This document shows, piece after piece, positions 1-8,659 of a DNA stretch of 64,000 bases. The position numbers and the translations under genes are program-made. This DNA comes from PALSA-968 sp964387075 (lineage in GTDB: Bacteria; Bacteroidota; Bacteroidia; B-17B0; Aurantibacillaceae), in contig CAYLVB010000001.1 of the NCBI GenBank assembly GCA_964387075.1, forward strand, positions 186,001-250,000, written 5' to 3'. The notes beneath the pieces were generated by a model. It was not told where the DNA came from, ran no database searches, and saw only the letters and a program-made list of their open reading frames with translations. Each line of letters starts with the position of its first letter. Position 1 is the first letter of the stretch.

Positions 1-52
1 CGATACCGAAGCCGGCCCCAATCTTTCTTCCTATGGTAAATTTAAAGCCCAT
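1..52 (-). CDS. 5' end of a truncated gene, possibly a HAMP-type sensor protein
   Basis: Only the first 17 codons lie in the window (MGFKFTIGRKIGAGFGI). The ATG overlaps the TAA of the TPR gene upstream (TAATG), so the two are translationally coupled. Short starts of the form 'FTIGRKIGxGFG' leading into a hydrophobic stretch are common at the N-terminus of sensor kinases and chemoreceptors. Together with the YfiR and TPR genes ahead of it, that suggests a membrane sensor or signalling enzyme, but this is inference from very little sequence. Confidence 0.4.
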   Translation of the reverse strand, partial: MGFKFTIGRKIGAGFGI

Positions 53-939
53 TACTGCTTGTTCAGTTCCTCCAGTTTCTTTTTGAACTCATTGTGCTTT
101 TCGGTCTCGTTCAATAGATAGTAAATACCCGCAAGGGCTTCCACAACCACTTTATCGTCCGGTTTAAGCGCGTGCGCTTTGAGGCAGTAGGAAAGTGCCT
201 GTTTGCCAAGTTTCACCGAACGGTCCTGGTAAAGCGGTAACTCTTCCAGCGACACATCCGCATCCATTTTGTTGATGATCTCCACGGCCTGGTTGTAATA
301 CAGCAATCCTAGGTTCTTGTTCACCAGGAAAGAGGAGCTGTCTATGTCGTGCGCTTTGAAGAGATACACTTTCGCAAGGTCGAGCGTATTCTTGCGGTTG
401 GCCACTTCGTATTCTTTTTCGAACATGGAACCAACGGTGAGGAATACTTCGTAGTTATAAAGACGATCATTGAAACCGGGGTCAAGATATTTGGTGATGG
501 CCACAAAGTTTGCAGCGTTGTTCAATGACACCTGGTACTGTGTGGTATCAAGTGTCTTGTTAATGTCGTTGTGATAGGTGGAGGCAATGTATTTCATTCC
601 TTTCAGAATACCCTCTTTCTGAGGGTTCTTACTGTTGGTGTCTAAAGCAAGTGCCCGTTTGAAGAATTCAATGGACTGATCGCGGTAAGCGGAGGTGGCC
701 TTGTCGGATTCACGGGTTTTGTAAAGATCTTTATAAATGAATCCACGCACCATCCACACGTTGTAATCGTTCTTCGTATCCTCGTGAAGCGCCGCGGCGT
801 CAATGCTCGTTTTGGCTGAATCCAATTGCTTATCGCGGTACTGTTCAAGCGCTCTCTCCAGCTTACTGAATTGGGCAAAGCCCTTCATGCCCGCCAGTAA
901 CAGCAGGAATGCAAAGCTTATATGTTTTATTGCCCTCAT
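52..939 (-). CDS. Secreted TPR-like repeat protein
   Basis: A 295-residue protein with an N-terminal signal peptide (hydrophobic 8-20, ending FAQ). The rest is helical with TPR-like pairing, such as 'FFKRALALDTNSKNP' and 'LGLLYYNQAVEIINKMD', typical of periplasmic tetratricopeptide scaffolds in Bacteroidota. Its ATG overlaps the TGA of the YfiR-like gene (TGATG) and its own stop overlaps the next start (TAATG), so three genes form one coupled operon. No catalytic motif is visible. It probably mediates protein contacts for the sensor system; the partner is unknown. Confidence 0.75.
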   Translation of the reverse strand: MRAIKHISFAFLLLLAGMKGFAQFSKLERALEQYRDKQLDSAKTSIDAAALHEDTKNDYNVWMVRGFIYKDLYKTRESDKATSAYRDQSIEFFKRALALDTNSKNPQKEGILKGMKYIASTYHNDINKTLDTTQYQVSLNNAANFVAITKYLDPGFNDRLYNYEVFLTVGSMFEKEYEVANRKNTLDLAKVYLFKAHDIDSSSFLVNKNLGLLYYNQAVEIINKMDADVSLEELPLYQDRSVKLGKQALSYCLKAHALKPDDKVVVEALAGIYYLLNETEKHNEFKKKLEELNKQ

Positions 940-1472
940 CAGTTATACACGCTTACGGCCAGTTTCTCGAGACTCGACCCAATGGTGAGTCCTGCCTTGG
1001 AGGCCGCGGATTTATTCAGTTCAAATTTTTGTTTGTTCTCTTCCACCACGAAATTGATGGTGGCACCTACCTTGGCAAGCCCTTGTTTTTCAGTGATGAT
1101 CAATGTGCCTTTTCCTTTGAATTTGGAAACGGCATCATTGAGCTGCGAAGATTTGTCGGGAGTGATGAAAAGGATGTTGGTCTTTCCTACATCCTTCACA
1201 TTCTGCTGGTTCTGTATGGATAATTTGCGGGCGCCGACCGACTTGGTGGCCGCGATCTTGTTCAATTCGTTCAATAGCCCGGTGTTCTCGCCCACTACGG
1301 TGATCACGAAATTACCTTCGCCACCGGGCCAATCAAAATACTTGGTAAAACCGTACAGGAAAGTGGCCTTGATCTTGGCCTGGGTGTCGTCTTTCTGAAA
1401 ATACGCGTATTCAACCAGATCGGTTGATAAGGCCAGGAAAGTAACAAGAAATAAGAATATGATCCTGCGCAT
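939..1472 (-). CDS. YfiR family (DUF4154) periplasmic protein
   Basis: A 177-residue protein with a signal peptide, then the YfiR/DUF4154 pattern: 'IKATFLYGFTKYFDWP' near residues 33-48, 'FVITVVGENTGLLNEL' and a closing 'NFVVEENKQKFELN' segment. In Pseudomonas YfiR restrains a membrane diguanylate cyclase in the periplasm. In Bacteroidota, YfiR homologues often precede TPR and sensor genes, as here. First gene of the three-gene coupled set. The family is clear; the target enzyme is not visible in the window. Confidence 0.8.
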   Translation of the reverse strand: MRRIIFLFLVTFLALSTDLVEYAYFQKDDTQAKIKATFLYGFTKYFDWPGGEGNFVITVVGENTGLLNELNKIAATKSVGARKLSIQNQQNVKDVGKTNILFITPDKSSQLNDAVSKFKGKGTLIITEKQGLAKVGATINFVVEENKQKFELNKSAASKAGLTIGSSLEKLAVSVYN

Positions 1473-1528
1473 ATACGCCCCTTACACCAAATTTAATGCC
1501 CTAAATATACGAATAAGTTTTTTGAGGT

Positions 1529-2449
1529 TTAAAAGCCTGCAGAAAAGCCCAGATAAGGGAAAACAAAGGCCTTGTTCACACTCTGACTTACATTGCCAAT
1601 TGCCTGAATACCAAATACAAAAGATAGTTTTTCCCTACCAACCGTTCGGATAGCGGCCGAGGCTGTATAAATGGAGATATTAGGGAAGGCAAAGGCCTCG
1701 CCGGCGAAGCAGGTTTTGGGTCCCAAGGGGCTCAACAGGGCCACCCCTGCAAAAGGACTTGTAAACCGGAGGTAATAATTGCCCGGGATAGACGGGCGTC
1801 CCCTCCCGCCTCTTCGGGACTGTATCCAATATTCGAGGTCGGCAAATCCCACAAAAAGTGTGTAATTCTTTACTTCGTTGCCAAAAGTGATCTTGCCAAC
1901 ACCACCTATACCATACGTTTTGGGCCCAAGATACATCAGGCTACCCGCGGCGCCTTCAAAGCCGAGATGAATTTGCGGTGTGATCGCGAAATTTCCTTTA
2001 GCCTGGATACCCAGCGGAACACCGATGGCGGTAGTTGAAATTCCCAGCGAAAAATGGGGATCGAAAGCGTAATTTACATTATAGAATATAAGATACGAGG
2101 AACTCATGAAGACCTGTTTGCTTTTGAACAAAGTGGCGTTGCTGGCGGTCACATAGTAGCGCCTACCAATTGAAGAGCCCTTTGTTCTTCGGGTGGAATC
2201 CTTCAGTGTAGTTTTGGAAGGAACAACATCTGCAACCCGGTCCTTAGGTATAAGAACAAGCACTCCCGAACTTGCCCGAAGGAAGATCAGCGAATCATTT
2301 TGCTTTTCGATGATGCCCTTGTAAAAAGCCCCGTCCGTTAAATGCACCTCGCAAAGTCCGGGTCCGCGCCGAACCTTTAAAGTATCTTCCTGCGCACTAC
2401 TAATGCCGGTCAAAAGAAAAAAAGATATGACCAACAGGAAATATTTCAT
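1529..2449 (-). CDS. Outer-membrane-type hypothetical protein
   Basis: A 306-residue protein not recognised as a named family. It has a signal peptide (MKYFLLVISFFLLTGISSAQ) and a small beta-rich segment at about 30-75 ('GAFYKGIIEKQNDSLIFL'). From about 100 there is a long alternating beta pattern rich in Gly and aromatic residues that ends in Phe, as in small outer-membrane barrels. The ATG at 2449 is preferred over an in-frame TTG one codon upstream, because it forms a TGATG overlap with the dehydrogenase stop. Co-transcription with that gene is likely, but no functional link is obvious. Confidence 0.65.
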   Translation of the reverse strand: MKYFLLVISFFLLTGISSAQEDTLKVRRGPGLCEVHLTDGAFYKGIIEKQNDSLIFLRASSGVLVLIPKDRVADVVPSKTTLKDSTRRTKGSSIGRRYYVTASNATLFKSKQVFMSSSYLIFYNVNYAFDPHFSLGISTTAIGVPLGIQAKGNFAITPQIHLGFEGAAGSLMYLGPKTYGIGGVGKITFGNEVKNYTLFVGFADLEYWIQSRRGGRGRPSIPGNYYLRFTSPFAGVALLSPLGPKTCFAGEAFAFPNISIYTASAAIRTVGREKLSFVFGIQAIGNVSQSVNKAFVFPYLGFSAGF

Positions 2450-3654
2450 CAATAAGCGTAATCAGAAAGATAGTCGAATCCTTTGGTGAGTTTTCCGTCC
2501 TTACAAATAGTAGCTCGCTCGATCACTTTGTCTGAGTCGTCGCCCAGCAAGTGAGGAAGTACACGTTCTATAAGATCTTTTCCGAAATCATCACTGCTGT
2601 CGCGCGGTAATTCGCAAGGAAGATTATCTACGGCCATTACACAAATGGTGTCTTTTGTAAAAGGAAGATCTTCCTTATCACTCTTCATATTATACCCGTA
2701 AAATGGCGCGGTGATGGTAGTGGAGCGAATGGTTGTTGGTACAGATCCATCCAGATCGCAGGTGATATCGGCGATCACGCTGATGTGAAAATCTTTTTCT
2801 TTGATGTCCCGGGTAGTGAACATCTTCGGTGAACGCGGGTCCCAGTAATGCGCGGAAATATAAAGATCGGTCTCTTTGGTGAAAGGCGCGAACGTACTTA
2901 CGAAGTGCTCCGGGTGCTGGAAGAAATCATTCAGGTCGAAGTTGTGATCGCCGGGTCTTTCAACGTAGTCGCGCGGGTTCAGCTGGCAATACACGGGTTC
3001 GCGGAAAGAGGTCATTAAAAATTCATCGGCGGTAACCTTGCGGATACGCAGCGCCGAAAGTGTTTCAATGGCACCGTTGGCCACGCGCCCGCCGCCGGTA
3101 AGCGCGATCTTGATGTTGGGCAATTTAACGCGTTTCAATTCTTCTTCCATCTCGGCGCGATCGCGACACTTATGCGCCGGCTTCAGGCGGAAAAGATCGT
3201 ATTTTAAACCATAACCCAAAATACCATTGTAAGCTCCCACTACACCCGCGTAGCGACCAAAACCAATGATGCGGTTATGGTTCTTGTCGGTAAGCGTTTC
3301 ATAATCGATCATCTCTACTTTATTCCTGATAAGAGCCTGCATCAGCGTTCTGTTGTGCGGCTGCTTTTTGATAACGTGCGAGAAAAAGAAATATTTTTTA
3401 CCAGGGATCAATTTTTCAATAGGCACTTCTTTTACGCCCATCAGTACATCACAATCACTAATATCGTCTTTTAATGGAACGCCAAAAGACGTGTATTCTT
3501 CATCCTGGTAGCAACGAATGGGGCTGGGTTGCACATATATTTCAAGCCCGGGATATTGCTTTACAAGTTCCGAGCAAATAAGTGGTGTTAGGGGAACGCG
3601 CATATCCGGAGGGTTTTTTTCCTCGCGCAACACGCCGATCTTCAATCTGGTCAT
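2449..3654 (-). CDS. NAD(P)-dependent oxidoreductase, alanine dehydrogenase/PNT-saccharopine dehydrogenase type
   Basis: A 401-residue cytosolic protein. The N-terminus ('LKIGVLREEKNPPDMRVPLTP') matches the AlaDH/PNT N-terminal domain, which also occurs in lysine-forming saccharopine dehydrogenases. A central Rossmann segment around 'IALTGGGRVANGAIE' binds the dinucleotide. 'SVIADITCDLDGSVPTT' corresponds to the conserved D-x-s-cD-x-gGs active-site region of this superfamily. Length fits. It could be a saccharopine or opine-type dehydrogenase rather than a true alanine dehydrogenase, so no symbol is given. Confidence 0.75.
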   Translation of the reverse strand: MTRLKIGVLREEKNPPDMRVPLTPLICSELVKQYPGLEIYVQPSPIRCYQDEEYTSFGVPLKDDISDCDVLMGVKEVPIEKLIPGKKYFFFSHVIKKQPHNRTLMQALIRNKVEMIDYETLTDKNHNRIIGFGRYAGVVGAYNGILGYGLKYDLFRLKPAHKCRDRAEMEEELKRVKLPNIKIALTGGGRVANGAIETLSALRIRKVTADEFLMTSFREPVYCQLNPRDYVERPGDHNFDLNDFFQHPEHFVSTFAPFTKETDLYISAHYWDPRSPKMFTTRDIKEKDFHISVIADITCDLDGSVPTTIRSTTITAPFYGYNMKSDKEDLPFTKDTICVMAVDNLPCELPRDSSDDFGKDLIERVLPHLLGDDSDKVIERATICKDGKLTKGFDYLSDYAY

Positions 3655-3797
3655 ACAAAAGTTTTGGTAAAGATACGCTTTTACAGCATCTTTTCATTGA
3701 GGCTCTTTCACCCCACAAAACACCTCGCGTGGCGATTATCCGGACGAAACGCATCGTGCAGGTGTAATTTTGTAGAATAATTGTTAATACACAAACC

Positions 3798-5399
3798 ATG
3801 AAATTAAAACTTACTTTACTTCTCGCAACACTCTTCATATCCTTACAAACTTTTGCCGGTTTTAACTGGGATTGGGCCCGTAAACTCAAAACTCCAACCC
3901 AGATCAAAGGCATGTTCTGCGATAATGACAGCAACTTATATCTATATGGTTGCAATTTTCCAACCAATGCCAACCAATACGACTCATTCTACTATCCGAA
4001 CATCATTGCCGATACTACGGGTTCGTGGTTGCAGAAATACGATCATAATACAGGACAATTGTTGTTTAATAAAAGATGGAACGGCATCCCGTTCTTTGTA
4101 GAGAAGATCATTTACGACGGAAATTCCTCCTTCTATTTCACCGGGCTTTTTTCCGGAAGCTTTAATGTTGACGGGGTACAGATAACCAGCCGGGGCAAAG
4201 CCGATGGCCTGGCGGGTAAAATGGATATGAACGGAAATATACAATGGATCACAACGCTGGGTAGCGGCAAAGATGAACGCGGACAAGGCATGTGTTTCGA
4301 CGCCAACAAAACACACCTTGTGATAACAGGCACTACAACGGATAGTCTTTTAGTGAATAATACCCTAATAGGATCCGGACAGCAAAGCACTTTTGTGGTA
4401 ATACTTGATCTGAATGGAAATTACACAAGCCACAAGCTGTATGATTTTTTTCCCGCCCGCGATCATGAAGCGGAGGGTAATTACGGAAAAGAGATCTTGT
4501 ACTCGGCCGGCTTTTACTATTTGCTAACCGACAGGCAGGGAATGCATTGGAATGGTGATACGTTGAGTGGAGCTGTTGACGGAAAATATGTATACAAACT
4601 GAATATGAACCTGGATACAATGTGGACAAGTTTTGTGATCGGGCCGGGCTGTTATTACGGATACAACCACTCCAACCTGGCGGTTTCGGCCTCGGGCGAT
4701 GTTTACATTGGCAAGTGGTGCTCCGGGCATTATGGTGGAACTGGTACACTTACTGAGTTGAACCCTGTAACGGGCACGCCAATCACCCTGGAAAGCCACA
4801 ACGATGGAGAATTCACAGCCTTGTACACGAACGCCTCGGGATTATACACCGTGGGGCAGGAAGGCGCCGATTTCTCCCCGGGCCCCAGTAATCATCCCGG
4901 TTATATTATCGTTAAACAATATAGTTACGGCAATGTAAAACTGGACTCTATCAAAACCGCACAGACCTATGCCTGGACCTACGGGATCACCGGAGATGGA
5001 TCTGGCGGGTTGTACATAATCGGTAACGAAAGTGACTCTCTTTTTGTTTTAGGAAATGATTCTTTGACCGCCGATACGAATATGAATGGCGTGAATGACA
5101 CTCGTTTCCTGGCACGCCTGAGCCAGAGTTTTACAACACAAGCCGAAACCGTAGTGCATGCAACCAATCAATTGAGTGTATTCCCCAATCCTTCTCGCGG
5201 ACTGGTGAATTTGCAGGTAAGTGATGACCTCGTGCAATCTAAGGTTTGCGTATATGACGTACTGGGAAATTGCATACTCACCAAACTGGTGGAGAACATG
5301 CAAACCAGGATAGACATGGGCGCGCGCGCAAGTGGTGTTTACTTTGTGGTACTGAGCAATAAAGGGAAGAGCATCACCCGGAAGCTTGTGCTGGATTAA
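3798..5399 (+). CDS. T9SS-exported beta-propeller-like surface protein
   Basis: A 533-residue protein with a signal peptide (MKLKLTLLLATLFISLQTFA). Mid-region repeats such as 'GKMDMNGNIQWITTLGSGKDE' resemble SBBP/propeller blades. The C-terminal ~75 residues form a T9SS type A sorting domain: 'LSVFPNPSRGLVNLQV', then 'VYDVLGNCI', then 'SGVYFVVLSNKGKSITRKLV'. That domain directs export through the type IX system and surface attachment or release. Transcribed alone, divergent from the dehydrogenase gene. Substrate unknown. Confidence 0.8.
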   Translation: MKLKLTLLLATLFISLQTFAGFNWDWARKLKTPTQIKGMFCDNDSNLYLYGCNFPTNANQYDSFYYPNIIADTTGSWLQKYDHNTGQLLFNKRWNGIPFFVEKIIYDGNSSFYFTGLFSGSFNVDGVQITSRGKADGLAGKMDMNGNIQWITTLGSGKDERGQGMCFDANKTHLVITGTTTDSLLVNNTLIGSGQQSTFVVILDLNGNYTSHKLYDFFPARDHEAEGNYGKEILYSAGFYYLLTDRQGMHWNGDTLSGAVDGKYVYKLNMNLDTMWTSFVIGPGCYYGYNHSNLAVSASGDVYIGKWCSGHYGGTGTLTELNPVTGTPITLESHNDGEFTALYTNASGLYTVGQEGADFSPGPSNHPGYIIVKQYSYGNVKLDSIKTAQTYAWTYGITGDGSGGLYIIGNESDSLFVLGNDSLTADTNMNGVNDTRFLARLSQSFTTQAETVVHATNQLSVFPNPSRGLVNLQVSDDLVQSKVCVYDVLGNCILTKLVENMQTRIDMGARASGVYFVVLSNKGKSITRKLVLD

Positions 5400-5433
5400 G
5401 TTTTTTTAAGAGCTAAAGACGTTTTTAATTCAG

Positions 5434-5441
5434 TATCTTTG
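5434..5441 (+). promoter_or_regulatory. Putative -7 box for tmRNA
   Basis: TATCTTTG matches the Bacteroidota -7 consensus TAnnTTTG exactly and lies about 70 bases before the tmRNA 5' end, leaving a leader that RNase P would remove. No convincing -33 TTTG is seen at the expected spacing, so this is tentative. Confidence 0.4.
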
Positions 5442-5510
5442 CAGGAGTTCTTTGAGCGATCCTAAGTTTCAAAGTCTTTTACTTCTGACTTTAAACTTTT
5501 GACTCAATTT

Positions 5511-5878
5511 GGGCCCGACCGGTTTTGACAACAGGCGCGGTTGGCATGTAAGCAGGTGGTGCGTTGTGAATATGGCACCTTAAAATCAACTCTCAAACCT
5601 TTAATTGGCGAGTCTAACTACGCCTTGGCTGCTTAATAAGCTCAGCTTATTCAGCCTTTGCAAACCCCGTAGCGTTTTTGCCCAGCGACGGGATCTTTGC
5701 ATAATAAAACGGCAAGTTGTGCGCGTGATGATGTTAGCGCGTACAATATCAGCATCTACGCTTAAACTTGGTTTGATAACACGCCTGGTTTAAGCCGACA
5801 ATCAAGTGCTATCTAAACTTGTAGAAAGTATGTCAATTCCTTGTTTGGACGAGAGTTCGATTCTCTCCGGGTCCACCA
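5511..5878 (+). ncRNA. ssrA: Transfer-messenger RNA (tmRNA, ssrA)
   Basis: The 5' end GGGCCCG pairs with CGGGTCC at 5868-5874 to give a seven-pair acceptor stem with the G3-U70 wobble that alanyl-tRNA synthetase reads. A T-arm (GAGAG-TTCGATT-CTCTC) precedes the discriminator A and an encoded CCA at 5876-5878. The resume codon GGC at 5607 opens a tag reading frame GESNYALAA ended by tandem TAA codons (5634-5639). YALAA is the canonical ClpXP degron end. The RNA rescues stalled ribosomes. The 3' end also serves as the insertion site of the element that follows. Confidence 0.95.
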
Positions 5879-7439
5879 AGTGGGGGATATCAAACAAAAG
5901 TTTGGTATCCCCCTTTTTAATTTCCGCCATATCCCGCACCAAATGGGCGATGTACGTGAATACCGAATTTACTTTTGTGGTTCGACACTGGTTAATTTTT
6001 TTGCTGTAGCGGATTCCTTCAGGAAAGAGTAAAAATTGAAGCAATTGTTTGTCCTTATAAGCCATCAAACCCCAAGCTTTCGGGAGGTTAGCGGCAAAAT
6101 CCATTATAATATTTACGCAATTTTCAAGGTTCGACACCCTCTTTTGAGTTTTTACAAGGTTCTTCTCCAAATCCAATCTTTCCTGCTTTAATTTCTCCGT
6201 GAACTTATTGAAAATTTCAAGGGTTAATTCCTCATTTATTAGCCTTTCCTCCAACCTTTCGAGCTTCTTTTCAATCTCCACAATTTGGCGTTTTAAGCCC
6301 TCCTTTGACTGATCTTTTTCTTTATGCTCCTTGTTGTAGTTTGCCATGATTTGCTTCGCCACAAAGCCCCTAATTGCGTCATTTCCAACCAAGCTAAAGG
6401 AAGCTAATACCTTCTCGAAAAAGGTATGGATTTCCCTTGCACTTTTGTTATTACCGCACCCCTTGGTGTTGCACTTGTAATAGGGCAGGTTTTTGGCTTT
6501 TACCACGTACCCCCTCATAAAGGAGCCGCAATGATCGCACCGCAAGAATCGCTTTAATGGAATATGCTCCGATTCCTCGTGGCATGAATAACCGTGCTTA
6601 TTCTCGCTTAAAATTTCATTCACTTTCAGGAACACTTCTTTTGAAACCATTTTCTCCTGATTGCCTTCCACCAATTGTCCTTTCAAAGCTGAATGCGCCA
6701 TAAGCCCACAATAAAAAGGGTTTCTGAAATATCCCGATAATCGCTTCTCGTCAAGTTTTAATCCGAGTGCAGCTAATCGTTCAGAAATTTCTGTATGCGT
6801 TATTCGTTCATTTGCTTTCCAATGAAATGCCCTTTGTAAAAGTTTACCTTTTTCATTCAGTACAATTTTACGTTTACCGTTCTCTTTAATTTCATCGTAT
6901 CCGTAGGGTGCTTTATGGCACCACTCTCCTTTCATTAAAGCTTCACGAACTCCTGCCATACATTTTTCTCTTCGCAACTGATTATCATACTGCGAAAAAA
7001 TAATTTGAATGTTTTGTTGAAAGTCTCCACTCGATGTTGAAGCATCTCCGGGTTGCGTAACAGCAACAAGATAAATTCCTTGTTCCCGAAGTTGATCCTT
7101 AATGTAAATTGCGTTCGCACCTGATCGAGAAAATCGGTCAACGCTATAAACAATAATGTAGGAGATTTTCTCTCTACTCTTTTTTACGAATGAAAGCATC
7201 CGGTTAAACTCTTTACGTTCATCCGTTTTTGCACTTTCATAAGTTCCGCCAAAAACTCCCATCACAGAATATTGATGCTTCTTGGCGTATTCTTCACACG
7301 CCTTTCGTTGCGTCTCTAAACTGTAACCCAGTTCTTGTTCTTTACTTGATACCCTTGTGTAAATAACACAATTGTTTGTTCGCTTAAGGTGTTGCGATTT
7401 ACCCTTTGCAAACTGATCGAATAAAACTAATTCTTTCAT
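5802..7439 (-). CDS. Large serine recombinase (site-specific integrase)
   Basis: A 545-residue DNA-cleaving recombinase. The N-terminal resolvase domain (about 22-165) carries 'YTRVSSKEQ' with catalytic Ser31 and the Arg-rich 'YSVDRFSRSGANA' motif. A recombinase domain, a zinc ribbon ('RCDHCGSF' ... 'YKCNTKGCG') and a long coiled coil ('KRQIVEIEKKLERLEERL') follow in the usual LSR order. The last ~30 residues are encoded by the tmRNA terminator and tmRNA 3' end ('VDPERIELSSKQG'), so the present stop is contributed by ssrA and the native C-terminus probably differs in the excised circle. Overlaps the upstream small gene by four bases (ATGA). Confidence 0.92.
   Translation of the reverse strand: MKELVLFDQFAKGKSQHLKRTNNCVIYTRVSSKEQELGYSLETQRKACEEYAKKHQYSVMGVFGGTYESAKTDERKEFNRMLSFVKKSREKISYIIVYSVDRFSRSGANAIYIKDQLREQGIYLVAVTQPGDASTSSGDFQQNIQIIFSQYDNQLRREKCMAGVREALMKGEWCHKAPYGYDEIKENGKRKIVLNEKGKLLQRAFHWKANERITHTEISERLAALGLKLDEKRLSGYFRNPFYCGLMAHSALKGQLVEGNQEKMVSKEVFLKVNEILSENKHGYSCHEESEHIPLKRFLRCDHCGSFMRGYVVKAKNLPYYKCNTKGCGNNKSAREIHTFFEKVLASFSLVGNDAIRGFVAKQIMANYNKEHKEKDQSKEGLKRQIVEIEKKLERLEERLINEELTLEIFNKFTEKLKQERLDLEKNLVKTQKRVSNLENCVNIIMDFAANLPKAWGLMAYKDKQLLQFLLFPEGIRYSKKINQCRTTKVNSVFTYIAHLVRDMAEIKKGDTKLLFDIPHLVDPERIELSSKQGIDILSTSLDST
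5871..5879. other. Left attachment-site region (tmRNA 3' end, GTCCACCAA)
   Basis: The acceptor 3' strand and CCA of tmRNA abut element DNA here. The exact crossover dinucleotide cannot be told from one sequence. The 9-base word GTCCACCAA recurs at 7944-7952 behind the recombinase gene. Confidence 0.45.
5882..5918. terminator. Rho-independent terminator behind tmRNA
   Basis: GGGGGATATCAAAC (5882-5895), loop AAAA, GTTTGGTATCCCCC (5900-5913), then five T. The stem is perfect except for one wobble. It ends tmRNA transcription from the plus strand. It lies on the element side of the CCA end and inside the 3' coding part of the recombinase, so the element supplies the terminator. Confidence 0.8.
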
Positions 7440-7678
7440 GCTGCATTTTTTATTGGTTCATAATTGTTATTTGTTTCATTGTCTTCAATCACAATTTCAG
7501 GTTCGTATTGCTTTTTATAGAGGGAATAAAAAACCGTACTTACTGTTCTAACAAAATCAACAACTTCCTTCGCTTGTTCTTCGCTGAGGATTTTAAATTC
7601 CTCTGTAGCTAAAACTTCTTCAACCGTTATATCATGCTCTCTCGCCTCGTCATCGCAGGCGTTTCCAACCTTCTCCAT
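7436..7678 (-). CDS. Small acidic protein co-transcribed with the recombinase
   Basis: An 80-residue acidic protein of unknown family, starting MEKVGNACDDEAREHD, with a predicted helical middle ('LATEEFKILSEEQAKEVVDF'). Its stop overlaps the recombinase start as ATGA, implying coupled translation. An in-frame GTG at 7801 would give 121 residues, but ATG 7678 has the A-rich upstream context usual in Bacteroidota. A helper of integration or a directionality factor is possible from position alone. Confidence 0.55.
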   Translation of the reverse strand: MEKVGNACDDEAREHDITVEEVLATEEFKILSEEQAKEVVDFVRTVSTVFYSLYKKQYEPEIVIEDNETNNNYEPIKNAA

Positions 7679-8011
7679 TTTTGTTATTATTGAAAAATTA
7701 CGTACACTTTTAGGAACGTGGTAGCGATTCCGGCTTTCTTTTTTTGAGGGGAAAAAATCAAGGGAATAAACTTGCACGTTTGAAATATTTATGCCATACA
7801 CATTAGGGAATCTCTATGTGTCATCAACGGGCGCAATATCCGCCACCACAGCGGGGATTAAAAACTTTATTGAATTCACCATCATCATCGGAAACGAAGG
7901 TAGATGGAGTGGGAAGAATAGTGTCTTGGTTTGGTTAAGCTTTGTCCACCAAATGTGTTATTATGGGTTCAATTGCCTTAAATAGCTAATAAATTGTGAT
8001 TGACAATCTGT
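7679..8011. other. Intergenic region with a second GTCCACCAA word
   Basis: About 330 bases without a convincing gene. It contains GTCCACCAA at 7944-7952, identical to the word at the tmRNA/element junction, and presumably the recombinase promoter. A 64-codon plus-strand frame here (7791-7985) shows no protein-like features. Confidence 0.4.
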
Positions 8012-8644
8012 TTATTTCGATCTGTACAATAACTCTTCAACCCTGTTTGTTGTCCTAATCCATTTTACAACACCTTCGTTTTTTTGAAGCCAAACAAAAG
8101 CAGTTAACTTATTTCCGTGTTTAGGCCAAAATTCTTCTAAACGAATCTTTATGCAATTCTTTAGCAATATTGAATTAACGACTAAATCTTCTATACCATC
8201 TACTATTAAAGTTGTCTGCTTTGTTTTTTCAGGATTTATTATGGTGTTCCTGTAACCAACACTTATTTTTTTTGGCAGGAATATGAAAAAATCTTTTTTC
8301 CTTATTGTGTCTAAACCAAACTTGGTTAACACAAATGAAGAATATAAATTTCCTTTCCAGTCATAGCGATACAACCCTGGCCCGAAATGATTTTGCACTA
8401 ATAGTATTTTTGATCCACTAATGTTTTGTGGCTGGAGGTGGATAAAACAATTACGATTTTGAATCGTAACAGGACTAATAATTAATGTGTCAATTTCTTT
8501 TTTATCATTATAGGAGCCTTGGTAAATCAAAGTATCACCAGATGATAATGGAAAGTAATCTTTGGTATAAAATGTATTTTTCTTAGAAATACATGAAGCT
8601 AAACTTACAATCAGTAAAAGATAGATGAATTGTTTAACTTTCAT
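8012..8644 (-). CDS. Putative lipoprotein, unknown function
   Basis: A 210-residue protein with a lipoprotein signal: hydrophobic 7-16 then L-A-S-C with Cys18. The body is predicted beta-rich ('YFPLSSGDTLIYQGSYNDK' near the start), resembling small Bacteroidota lipoproteins that begin 'yfPls.Gd.w.Y'. It lies 15 bases after the metal-efflux pump gene and ends that operon, so a role at the envelope during metal stress is possible, but no binding motif is visible. Confidence 0.65.
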   Translation of the reverse strand: MKVKQFIYLLLIVSLASCISKKNTFYTKDYFPLSSGDTLIYQGSYNDKKEIDTLIISPVTIQNRNCFIHLQPQNISGSKILLVQNHFGPGLYRYDWKGNLYSSFVLTKFGLDTIRKKDFFIFLPKKISVGYRNTIINPEKTKQTTLIVDGIEDLVVNSILLKNCIKIRLEEFWPKHGNKLTAFVWLQKNEGVVKWIRTTNRVEELLYRSK

Positions 8645-8659
8645 AATAGATTATTTTAC

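Noticed and set aside
7791..7985. Plus-strand 64-codon frame between recombinase and lipoprotein genes
   Set aside because: No homology-like pattern or start context; contains the GTCCACCAA word and is probably intergenic.
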